Part shown: one piece after another, positions 23,203-33,700 of the stretch
How positions within the stretch are numbered: position 1 is the first letter of the stretch
How the letters are laid out: every line of letters starts with the position of its first letter
Origin: Ophioderma brevispina
Taxonomy: Eukaryota > Echinodermata > Ophiuroidea > Amphilepidida > Ophiodermatidae
Direction of reading: 5' to 3'
NCBI GenBank assembly: GCA_023653785.1
Contig: JAMKCH010051469.1
Location: forward strand, 1 to 64,000
DNA length: 64,000 nt
The notes under the pieces: model-generated
Databases searched by the model: none
Told to the model about the DNA's origin: nothing
What the model saw: only the letters and a program-made list of their open reading frames with translations
Translations under genes and position numbers: made by a program

Positions 23203-24010
23203 ACCTTAACACAACATTCAGCACCAGGCATGCCTTCTGCTTTAAACTCTCTGTCTTTCTGGCCCGCATGCTTTAACATCTTCACCATTGACTCCAGTAC
23301 TTACAATTTAAGCCACCCAACTTGGGATGCCATGCAGTTATGATAGGCCGTACTGGACAACAATACTCTGAGCAAGGAGTTGGTAGTGGGCTTAACCAGG
23401 GCCAGATAGCAGAGCCTGGAACAGACTGCTTGGGCAGAATGAATTCTGGGGGGAAGTAAGCATTCCACCTTGGCAAACACTGTGTCAGCTGTAACAACAC
23501 TCACTCTGCACGTATCCAAACACTTATCCCCTTACTCAACGGAGCTGAAGGAGCAGATTGGCAGGCAGCAAACGCCGCCATCATTACCTTGCCCTGACCC
23601 TACAATTGTTTCACCAGTGTTGCAGACAACTCACAGGTTCAGGTTGAAACCATTTAACTGTTGTATGCTCGGTGCTCACTAGTCTCTGGACAAGTTCAGG
23701 AACCCACTCAGTTCAGTGCAGCCTCTTCAGGGCTACCCTATCCTGAAAAGTCACCTTTACCAAATATTTTACTTGACCATCACAGGCAAATCAGCAGGAG
23801 TTTTGGGAAAGTACCAACAGAAGTGGTGCCAGAGGACCATGGTGATAGAAGGAACGCTAAGGAAAGTCCTAAAGAGAAATCAACTTCATCAAGTTTTGCA
23901 GGAGAAAATCATCACTTTGATGGGAGGCCTCTAACTGTTGAACCACAGAATAAAAAGGAGAACGAAGATAAGACCCAGATTCCCCACGATATTCCCCCCA
24001 ATGCCAAAAA
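23203..24010 (+). CDS. 808-bp serine/proline-rich exon of the host gene
   Basis: The acceptor is CTTTTCTTGCAG| and the donor is CCAAAAA|GTGAGTAAGC, a strong consensus. In phase 0 it begins TLTQHSAPGMPSALNSL. It shifts frame once or twice between 23250 and 23600 (SGPHALTSSPLTPVLTI, ATQLGMPCSYDRPYWTT). A long clean frame follows from 23661, including LVSGQVQEPTQFSAASSG, LPYPEKSPLPNILLDHHRQ and SRSFGKVPTEVVPEDHGDR. It ends KENEDKTQIPHDIPPNAK with two bases left over. The protein is polar, rich in S, P, K and E, and probably disordered. No domain is recognised. The frame breaks may be sequence error. Confidence 0.6.
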
Positions 24011-26497
24011 GTGAGTAAGCCCTTGGGTTGGTATTCGGAAAGGGTCTAACTTTAGTCCTGGTTTTAAACCATGTTATTCCTACAAGAGGGTACCTTTTTT
24101 TGCTTACAACATACTCTAAAAGGTGCTGTAACGGGTCAGAAAATTCCCTCATGTATGGGTTATTCCAAACCATCCATGAGGACTTTTCCTCACCGTTACA
24201 ATTTACTTTAACATTGTATTTTGAAAGGAAAAAAGGTCGCCTCTTGTAGGACTAACCTGTTTAACCCAGGACTAAATTTAGTCTCGCCTTTCAGAATACC
24301 AGCCATAGGTTTTATAATTTTTCCTGTTAAAATTTTGGTGACCCAATCCGGTTGTGATTTTCATTTGATGTTTTCATTTTTTAACATTACTAATATCGTT
24401 GCCCACTCACATAATGTCTTATCGAAATTTTGACTATTTGAGATATTTTGCATATTAGTATATTGTTATGGTCTATACATGCACAAATTACAATCTTGAC
24501 AGTGAACCTAATTAGTAAGATATTAATTCAGAATTTTTGCTCAATAAGCTCAAAACTGCAATCCGCGATTTCACCTACGGTCCGTATGTTTTTCATTTAC
24601 ACGTACTTTAATTTACAAAATTAACGCTGTTCGTAAAACAAGCTGATACGTTTTTCACATACCGATCTATGTGGCGTCGTATCTGCCTGTGCGTGAACCT
24701 TACGTTTTTCACATACAGCTCTGTGTGCGTCGTATCTGCCTCATTAAAATAACGGTGAAATTAGCGTCGTCTGTGAAAATACGATTTTTTTGCATTTCAC
24801 ATACAGACAGTTTAAATGACTTTGCAGCTTAGTCATGAATACAATGCACTTCAAACTCAGTTGGTTAAACATAAACTTTCAAAATTTTTTTCCCAAAAAC
24901 TAAAAAACATATAATTAAAAATAAATTGTAAAGTTTCATTCCATAGTACAAACTGAATCTCTCGGTAGAATTCAATTTGCGATTTCTCAAAATGGTATTT
25001 CGTCAGATACGACAGTATGTGATTGGCGACGATATTATCAAAAATATCTGAATTAACAAATTTTGAGTTAAATTGGTCCATCTGTTTGAATAATCGAAGC
25101 AAAATGTTTGCTAATTTAACCTATTGTGGGAGAGCGGGGGCCTATCGTTGGGTGCCTGCCTCTGCGCAAAATTTACCATAAAAATTCCCGGGTTTGGAAA
25201 TCCGTTGGGTCGTGGACTTGCTTGGATTTACCCGGGTACTATCAATTCTGGATTTTTTTTATTTTTTTTCAGGCAAGATGATTAAATACAGAATACCGCT
25301 CTCCTCCAGGGTTCACTTGAATTGGGTCAAATGCTCATGAAAGCATCCCGTCCTTCGAGGGGACGTTAATCCGTCGGCCCGTGTACAGAGTCCAAACTGT
25401 ACATGTACATAGGCAGCATGTCTACTAAGATAGGGGGGTGGTAAACCCCTGATGTTCCCAATCCGCCCTCAGCCTCAATAGCGGGCCATGTTTAGGAGCG
25501 TCCGTATCATGGATACCCTCTGCCCCGATCAGCACACGAGCTGAATAAATCCTGGCTACAGGCCACAAGCCTTACCAAGACTTGGTGATACGAGCAAACA
25601 AACAAACAATTAAAAAAAGCAAAATATTTTTGTTTAATTAATGTTGGTTGAACCACATTTAGAGACACAAACTGTCCTTATATTTTACTGGAGTAGTGAG
25701 AAAAATATATTAACTTTCTTCAGATACCAAATCTCAGCTTTGGAGGTGTAAATGGGAAAGATGGATTTGTGGATTGGGTCACTCACCTTTTATTTAAGTT
25801 GACATTTGCAAATCATTTACACTAACTGATGTCCTTTACCCAATGTTAATGAAACTATGCATTTTCTTCTGAGAAGTGAAATGCCCACAATAACCATTTT
25901 AAGCAACCCTAAAAGAGAAAATTGACTCGACCAGTGACCCCAGTCAACACCCTGTCTACCATCGACTCTTCCTCAATTCCCGTTTTGGCCGCATATACAA
26001 AAACGGACGCGTGTACATCGCGGCTCTGTTATTAGCGCCAAAATTTATCTGAGATTTTTGATACTGGACTGTTGTCGTCTCAAATGGAATACTCCTACCA
26101 CTATACCAATACTATCTGGATATATTACTGGTTTATATACTGGATTTATAAGGCTCTATTTGGACGGAATAAACGGGGACTTTTACGCCCGTCGGAGAGA
26201 GCTTGCTTTATTGTGTTGTATCCTTTTTTGCCGCCGATTCGGTCATGTGATCGGTTTGGTAGCCGGGGAGCGCGAAGAAAAAAAAAGGTAACAAAGGCAG
26301 CCATTGCCGCACGTTGTTGCGTGCTTTGGATGCCATGATTTTTGTGAGCCTGTTTTCTGTTTTTTGTAGTTGTCATACTTTCAAATTAAAACAGTTATAT
26401 TGGGTGAGTGTGTATTATTTATTCTTATGCTTGTTGTATTTTATTAATAATATGTGAAAAATGGCTTTGGAAAATTCTTTTACCGTGTGTGACTTTG
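24011..26497 (+). other. Intron with a possible retroposon tail
   Basis: No exon is seen. About 25130-25610 is GC-richer and contains GGGGACGTTAATCCGTCGGCC and CGTGTACAGAGTCCAAACTG. It ends in CAAACAAACAAACAATTAAAAAAAG, an A-rich tail, so it may be a SINE or LINE 3' end (low confidence). 26030-26480 has moderate GC and short open frames without recognisable content. Confidence 0.4.
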
Positions 26498-26500
26498 TTA

Positions 26501-28150
26501 GGGGTCGTCTCCAAATTACCCCGTTAACTTTAATGGGCGCTCATTGGGGCACTTTATGTATTGCTGTCAGTTGGACTTTTAACTGAGTCACCCATTATCC
26601 AAACCCCATTAACAAATCGTTTCTGCTCCCCTTTGCCTGCCACTTAGCCCACTTTTAAACTAGCTCCAGGTAATTGAACCCCCTAAGGGTTTCAATCTCT
26701 AAGCCATCTATGCTTGGCTCTATTACCCATGGGGAGAGCAACTTACAATACTATCCTTGCCGTGGACCATTGCTTAGCGGGTCCCTTTAAATTAGATTAC
26801 TGTGTTGCACTTACCACTTACCCCCAGTGCCAATAACTCTACAATACAGGTAAGCAGGCACAGAGCAACGTTCTATACACAGCCCGTAGATGATATAAAT
26901 ATTCAGTACGAAACATCATATGTTATAAATCTGTTAGGCCACTATTACTAGCCTTGTAATCTTTGATATGTAAGCAATTCCAAATTACTTTGGTGTGTTT
27001 ACGAGGTGCTGATTGATAAGCACATATGGAAATTGCTAACACATCACCTATGATAATATATAACAGTCTATACTAATTTCTTAGTTCTTTATTTTTCTTT
27101 GTGTACTGTATCTTTTTAATTTGTGTATCAATTAACTGAGGGAAAGTATCATCAGTATTTTATAGTATCTGTGGAATTATGTTTTAAATAGTATGCAAAT
27201 GATATATGTATGGAAATGGCAACCCTTAAGTTTTGAGATTTCAACTGAACAAAACAAAAAAGGTTACCACTAAAGGCAATGCAATAAAACAAATCACTAA
27301 CTTTATATAGTGAGACACATGTTTTGTCATCCAATTTGATGTGTCCATTTGCAATAAAATAGAGAACTCAAGATCTCCGTATAATAATGGTCAAGTGTTT
27401 GTTTTGGTTTGTTTGTTGTCCCCCCCCACCCACTAGAATGATTTCTTATTAATTAATATTACGTATGGTTTTAGACTATATATTAGAAATACGACCATCA
27501 TTTTTGTGGACAAATAAAGGGCATGTCATAGCTTATTGTGAATTGCCATAGCATTGTACTTTTGGGGCAAAGAAGTTGAACAGTGTTGTTATTCTGTGTG
27601 ATATACATTTTTACAAATTGAGTGGTATGTAATTGTAAAAACCTACTACAACCTATACTATACCCGCCCATTTTACCAGTAGTCGCCCCTCCTTGCTAAA
27701 TAATGTAATAGTACAACAACCTATTGTCCATACACATCGTAGAAAATACCTTAGATTGAATTCGACGCATAAATTTTTTTGTTAACTGAATGGATATAAA
27801 ATAAATAATAACAACGATTTAATTAACACAGAGCCATAACAAAATTTTGTAACTATAGTAGTGTACGTTTCTTGACTCCTGTCAAACGGTCACTGACATA
27901 CTGTAAACAACCCCGGTGCAGGATAACCTTGCATTTGTTAGGTCAGTCAAAGCGTAATTGTCAATTGGGTTGGTGATTTCCCCCCACTCACTGGGAATTG
28001 CCTCACTTTAACATTGAGAATTGTGTCCTTAAATTGTGAGTAGGCCCACTTTGACTCCCCATTAAAATTTCAAAGTGTCCTTTCGTTGAAAAATCATGGG
28101 GTCCACTTTGAGCACCCCTTAAAGTTCACGGGCAATTTTGGAGACGCCCC
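26501..28150. mobile_element. 1.65-kb inverted-repeat element with TTA target duplication
   Basis: The left end GGGGTCGTCTCCAAATTACC runs into GTTAACTTTAATGGG-GCTCA. The right end (28109-28150) is its inverse: GAGCACCCCTTAAAGTTCACGGGC then TTTTGGAGACGCCCC. TTA flanks both ends (26498-26500 and 28151-28153). Three-base TWA duplications are typical of PIF/Harbinger. No transposase is visible in the AT-rich interior, so it is non-autonomous. Confidence 0.7.
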
Positions 28151-28656
28151 TTATACCGCGACGGTATTTTTGTCTCCGCGTTGGCGCGCCGGGTCTTACC
28201 GCTGTTCGCCTTGTTTTTCTTTGTTCGTTTTCCTTTCGACAGCCCCCGCGCCCATCTGGCTCGCTTCATCCCCCGCACCCCCCGAAATGACCCCCTTTCC
28301 TCCGTGCGTTCATTTACGAACGGGTCTCGCTTTTCCCGCTGTCGCTCCGTTGGTGCTCGTGTGGTATGGGCCTTCAGTGTTTCAATGGTTTCGCCATTTA
28401 CCACTGTTTTCCCTCCCTTCTATTTTTTCTCTAATGGCAAGGGGGGGTGGTGTTCGTGGGCTCGCGGTCCGATGTTCTTCCAAGGCGGCCCGCTGCTTTG
28501 TGGAGCACCTACAGATGGTTTGTAGCTTCGGCTACTTCATGGCGTGTTCGTAGGGGCGTTCTTTCTCTCTCTGGATGTTCCCCGCCCTTCTAACCTCGCT
28601 AACCCGGCCGCGCTCGCCTGGTCTAAGCCCCTAGGGCTAATCTCTTCTCGCCTGGG

Positions 28657-28890
28657 CAGGCTAGCGCGGTCTGCTCTGGCTTTTTCCCTCGGGGATTTTG
28701 GCGGCTGCGGACATCCCGATATAGCAGACTTCTAGTCGGCCGCCCCCCTCGGGGGGCTTGACTGACTACCCCATTGCCGTCGCTGGCTCTCCTGATTTTA
28801 GCAAGCTCGTTGCTTGATCGGTGCAGGCTGGCGTTGTCTGCTCTGCCCTTTCCCCGTGGGATTGGGCGGCTGCCGTCCGTCCCGGATAGC
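28657..28890 (+). repeat. Diverged direct repeat within the A-depleted island
   Basis: CAGGCTAGCGCGGTCTGCTCT... (28657) and CAGGCTGGCGTTGTCTGCTCT... (28824) align for about 70 bp, through TTTTCCCTCGGGGATTTTGG / TTTCCCCGTGGGATTGGG and on to CATCCCGATATAGC / CGTCCCGGATAGC. The period is about 167 bp. Confidence 0.7.
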
Positions 28891-29182
28891 GGTGTGTTGG
28901 CTATGTGACTCCCGGTTTTCTCTCTCAGGGCCGCGACCATCGCCAGTACCGACACCCGACCCCTTTGCTTCTCGTTGTTTTCGGATTGATCCCTCTGCCT
29001 CTTCGCCCGGCGTGCTCTGCCGTGGTACCAGTCTCTGGGCTTTATATTTTCGTCAATCCCTAGGTGGGTTCCCGGCGCCCCCGCTATGGGGCTCCGTGGG
29101 TGTCCGTTTACTCATAACTGCGGCTCCCCGCATTGCTAAGCCTTCTAGCCACTCGGTGTCAATCTGGCTCGTGCTGCAAGCT

Positions 29183-29520
29183 CACCAGGCCTTTTCACAG
29201 GCTAGGTGGGGTGTGCGGCGCTTCGCTAGGTTTGCCCCCGCTCACGCGGAGGTTCCGTGTGCTTACTGGTGCGGTTCGTCCAGCTCTAGTTCCCGCTGCG
29301 GTTCCGCCGTTCCGGCACACACCCCGCATGGCTAGCCTGCTATCCCCGCCGCCCCGGCCCCGCGGGGTTTCTATCTTGCCTCGTGCTGATTCTTATACCG
29401 AGGCCTTCACGGTTAGGTGGGGCGCGCAGCGCTTCGCCAGGTTGTGCGGTTACTGGTGCGGTTGCGTCTCCCAGCGCTAGTTCCACGCTACGTTCCGCCG
29501 TGCGGGTACCCCTTGGGTGT
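29183..29520 (+). repeat. Second diverged direct repeat within the island
   Basis: About 120 bp is repeated with a period near 205 bp. The first copy has GGCTAGGTGGGGTGTGCGG, then CGCTTCGCTAGGTTTG, TTACTGGTGCGGTT and CTAGTTCCCGCTGCGGTTCC. The second has GGTTAGGTGGGGCGCGCAG, then CGCTTCGCCAGGTTG, TTACTGGTGCGGTTG and CTAGTTCCACGCTACGTTCC. Confidence 0.75.
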
Positions 29521-30639
29521 TTTTCCGTCTCGGCGCCCTGTGGGGTAGCCTTTTCGGGCTTGCCTCCACGTGGGACTCAGTGCAGGCTGCAGCATGCACT
29601 TTCAGGGCGCGCTGCGTGCTCGTGCTTAGCCTCTGTCGCTATTAGTCTCTCCGCGGGTTGTATAGCTTGTGGCTCCAGGACTTTAGGGGCTGTTCTCCCC
29701 GCTTTTGGGCTGGAGTACCCTCCTTTTATAAGCGTCTCCCTCCTCGGAGTGGGATTGGCTTGGGTATGAATTGTTCCATTCAATCCTCTATGCGGCGTCT
29801 CCTCCCCGTAGGGGTGGCGCTGGGCATGGTTGCCGTTTATCCGCCGTCGTCGCGTTGATTTCCGGCTTAACTACAGCATCTGGCCTCCTCTTACGGGGCT
29901 GCGGCTCGGCGGTTGCTTGTCCGCCTTCCCTGGTGTTGACTTTCACTCTCGGTGCCGGCTCACCTTTTCCCTTTGCGGGGATGTCCTCGCCGCCTTGGCT
30001 CTCGGGCATCCCCTCCTGATGCTGTAGGTTCTCGGTGGTTCTCTCGGGCCTACCCAAGTCTGCTCTTTTGCGGGGCTCCCCTACGGCGGCGGCCTAGCCT
30101 GATTGGCTTCAACCCCTTGCTGCATGTTTGCCTTGCTTGGGGTGGGACCCTCTTCAGCCTTGGGGGTGTAGTCCCGGGGTTTACCGCTTCTATTGACGTT
30201 GCTCTAGCTCTGCATGCAGGTCCCCATCTTGGGGGGATGCTCCTTCCCTGCCTGTGGTGGGCCAGAGCTCGCCTCGCCTGGGCACGTGGCGCATCCCTTC
30301 CGTGCTATAGCTTGCAGCTTCGTCGGGACCCAGACCTTAGCCTTATGCACTCTGCCCCCACTCTGGCTGGGGTTCTTTCGCTGCTCGGGCTCCCCTTTGG
30401 AGCTTTGATAGCCTTGGGCCTGTCTGGCTACCCTCACCCTCCACGGGCTTCATCTCTGGGGGTCGCCGCTATTTCTTCGCTGCCTGCCGGGGTTGGCGTC
30501 GCTGTTTGCTGCCCCGGGTAGCCTAGTCCTTCGTGGGTTGCTAGTTGCGGCCCGTTCCGGGTGCAACCTTCGGGGCTTGAGGCCTTTTGTCTCTGCCATT
30601 TTGGCGTTTGGTCATTTATGCATGGCTGTCCTGCTCTTA

Positions 30640-31800
30640 GTCTCTGGCTGTTAGGCTTAATGCTACCTAGCCTGGTCCTCTGTCTCCCTTGGGGAACGTG
30701 GACTCTGGCTATGATGCAGCTTCGCTGCTGCCCCTCCTGGGAATCAGCGGGGCCTAGCGCCCCTTCTCCTGTCGGGCCTTGTGACGGTTGCCGTCTGGCG
30801 TTGTCTCTGTTCCCCCCTGGGGTTCTAGACGCCTGTATCAAGCTTTGGGGCTTGATACTGGTCTTTGGTTCTTTAGCCCCTGGCTTCCTTGGGAGGTCGT
30901 GGCCATTAGCCTTGGCGGTCCTTTGACTTTCATCGCCTAGCTTTGCTTCTCGATTTCTCGACTTAGCCCCTTCATCTCCATTTTCGGTAGCCGGGCCCGG
31001 TTCTTCACACGCAGCTTGGCTGGGCCCCTTGTCCGGGCCTAGCCTGGCCTAGGGCAGATGCCCTGGCCTGCTTTTTGTGTATTACCTTGGCCCCCTCTGG
31101 GGTTTTGAGGCCTTTGCGTATTCTGGTCTTGCGTGGCCCCTCCAGGGGCTTTACTGGGGCCGGCCGCAGGCCTGGGGTAGGGCTTTAGTCCTTCTCCTTG
31201 GCTTTTCACCCCCGTATGGGGAATCTGAATCTTTGCGCCTTGGCCTCTGCTCTGCTGGCCCTCCGTCCTCACTTTTCTGATCTAATCTCACTTCTGTTCG
31301 TGCGCGAGAAACCTCGTCCTACATGCTCGGCTTGTGCCCCCCGGGCCTAGCCTGCTCTTGTGCCCGTCTCGTGCCTTTGGTCATCAGTCTGACGCTGATG
31401 CTCGGAATCCCTCCATTGGGGCTTGGCTCCCACCCCAGGTGGATGCCCTCTCCCCCTCTGGGCTGCTCTGTTTGTCCTGCGCGCTGGTGTTTTGGCTCTG
31501 TTTGCCTAACCTTTACCTGTGCTCCAGCCTTACTCCTATCCCTTGAGGTCTTTCGACTTTCGCCTGGACACTGCCTACTGGTTGGTTCTGTGTCCTTACC
31601 GTGAATCCCTTCTTTTCCCTTCTCTCTCCGTTTGTTCAGGAGTTAGGGCTGGCTTTGACAGTTCTCGCACAGTCCTTTGGCTCCCGGCTGCCTAGCCTTT
31701 GTCCCTGTCTCCCTCGGGGGACCTGGACACGTGTTTTGGGTCGGCTCGACCGGTGCCCCTCTTGGGGCTCGTTGAACGGGCTTAGCGTCGGGCCTTGTTC
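30640..31800 (+). repeat. ~1-kb diverged duplication within the island
   Basis: Segments near 30640-30760 and 31660-31790 align. Compare CCTAGCCTGGTCCTCTGTCTC / CCTAGCCTTTGTCCCTGTCTC, TTGGGGAACGTGGACTCTGG / CGGGGGACCTGGACACGTG, and GCTGCCCCTCCTGGGAATC / CGGTGCCCCTCTTGGGGCTC. The period is about 1025 bp. Translations also align (LPWGTWTL / LPRGTWTR, RCCPSWES / RCPSWGS), which follows from the DNA similarity and is not proof of coding. Confidence 0.65.
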
Positions 31801-33700
31801 CGTCCTAGCGTTGGGGCTCGTCCGGGCCTAGCTTTGGGGCCTCGTCCGTGCCTAGCGCGGTTCCCGGGCTTCAGGCCCGGGGTTTGCTCTCGATTCTTCG
31901 GGGTCTGTCTTAGGGGTTTCCCCCCTCCTCTCCAAGCGGTCTTCAGCGTCCGTTGTTCGATCTGCTTCACTTGGCGGGTTTTCCTTCCACCTTCTGTCGC
32001 AACTGTGCTCCTAGTGGGATTCCCCGCGTCGGGGTATTCCCTTGTTGGGTGGGTTCTCCGAACCTCGCCTTCACTGGCGGCTTGCTCAGTTGTTCCTGGC
32101 ATTCGGCTTGGTCTTGTCTTCCGCCGTGTGCGACTGGATCTTGTGCTTTTCCGCTTAGTACCCCCTCGTGTCCTGGGGCACGTTCGGGTTGCTCTGGCTC
32201 GGTCGACCCTGGGAGCTCGTGACATGGTGGTCGGGGCCCGCTTCTGACTTCCTGTCGGCTGGGAGCTTCTCGCTCCCGGTGGATATGTCTCTGGGGCGAA
32301 TTCCCCGTTTGAGTCTTCTGTCCATGTCTGACCTCTCGAGTTTGGTTGACGAGTTGGTTACTCACTTTTCTCGAGGCGTTGGTGATCCCTTTTTCGGTAT
32401 CTCATCCGTTCGGGTAGCACCTCTCCTCTCCGGTGGCTCTCTACTTTCCTCTCTTTCCCCTCCTCCTTCGGGAGATATTGTGTCGAAGCTGCTTTGCTGC
32501 CTCGGACCTCTTCCTTTGGTCATCCTTACCCGTACCGGTGTTTCGGCTAACTGGCTTCTTGTTTGCCTCCTCGATACCGATTCGTCGTTCGAGTGGGGCG
32601 GTCCAGAATTCCGCAGTTTAGGTGATTCATTGCTGTCCTGCTCAAAACAATTTTGTCACCTGTTTTCTGCTGACAGTCGCACGTGTTTGGCTTCTGCTCG
32701 TGCTTCCCCGAGCAGTTTTTAGTGAGCTCTCGACCGGGTCGCCTCCCGGGGCTCGACTCGTGTTTCTGCAGAGCTAGCCTCTGGGTTCTCCCCTCAGGTA
32801 GACTACTCGGTGGTTTACCACTTTGTCCTTTTTGGGGCCAGGTTTGTCGCGGGCCCGATCGGGTAGTGCTATTTTATTATTAATCTAGGCTTTGACTGCT
32901 CTGCGGTTGCCCGGTTCTGGCGCCGCTGTTCCCGGTATTGCGGAGGTCTGCCTCGTTCTTTCCCTCGGTGGTTTCTTGCTACCTCCGATCGCGGCCGCTG
33001 AACCGTCCCTCCCTCTCCTGGCTGTGACAGCCGAGGTGGGACTTTTTCGCTTATTTTGAGGGTTTGTTAGCTGTCTCCGAGTGTCCGTTGTTTGGATCTT
33101 TCGGTCGCTAGCTCAGCCTCCCACAGTTAAGGTTTGGTTCGTCCTTCGGGAACGTTGGCCATCGTTCCATTGCTCCTTAAGGCCGTCTGTTCCTGACCAC
33201 GAAAGCGAGCTCCCGCTTGGGATCTAGTTTTTTTCGGCGAGTCTATTGGCGAAGCCCCCATTAGCCTTTGGGTGCGGCGTCGCTCCAGTCCTCCGGCCTT
33301 TATTACTCCTTTCGGGTCCCCTTTCCCCCCTCTTAATAGCTCTAGAATCCTTTCTCCTTGTAGCTTCTTCTTCCGGTCAGGGTTTGGACTTATCTCCCAG
33401 GCCCTTCACGGGGCCGGGGCCTTTTTGCCTCATTCAGTCTCCTCAACCTTTATCTCCCCCGGGTCTCTCCTCTCCCCATTGGGTCATCTGTGTGGGGTTC
33501 TGATCGGTCCCCCTCTCTAGTGGGCCCTCTCCTTGGTTTTTTGGATCCCCTTTGCCGCGGGGTGCTTCTGGCCCTTTTTCTAGGCCGACGGGTTCTCATT
33601 CCAGTCCCCTTCAGAGTTCTTCCTTGCGCCTATTCCTTAGGCTTTTGGTTTTCTCTGCGGGAGTTCTCGGCTCTGGATCTTCTCCAAAAAAACTTTGGCT

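Larger units (their letters stand above)
28154..33700. other. 5.5-kb A-depleted, GC-rich island of unknown nature
   Basis: The + strand turns abruptly from AT-rich to a sequence made almost only of T, C and G. In sampled lines A is roughly a tenth of bases, while T, C and G are each about a quarter to a third. It ends as abruptly near 33690, where A-runs return. Stops all contain A, so open frames appear in every frame of both strands. None shows a conserved motif and I do not call any as genes. The word GCCTAGC recurs about ten times between 30.1 and 31.9 kb. Diverged internal duplications are listed separately. It could be a decayed, repeat-derived element, a spacer-like sequence such as rDNA spacer, or a strongly skewed transcribed non-coding region. 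Left of it is the TTA of the 26501-28150 element. Confidence 0.75.

Noticed and set aside
26058..26376. Overlapping short frames in a moderately GC-rich patch, considered as a first exon or promoter
   Set aside because: No consistent splice donor, no domain, and three frames are equally open.
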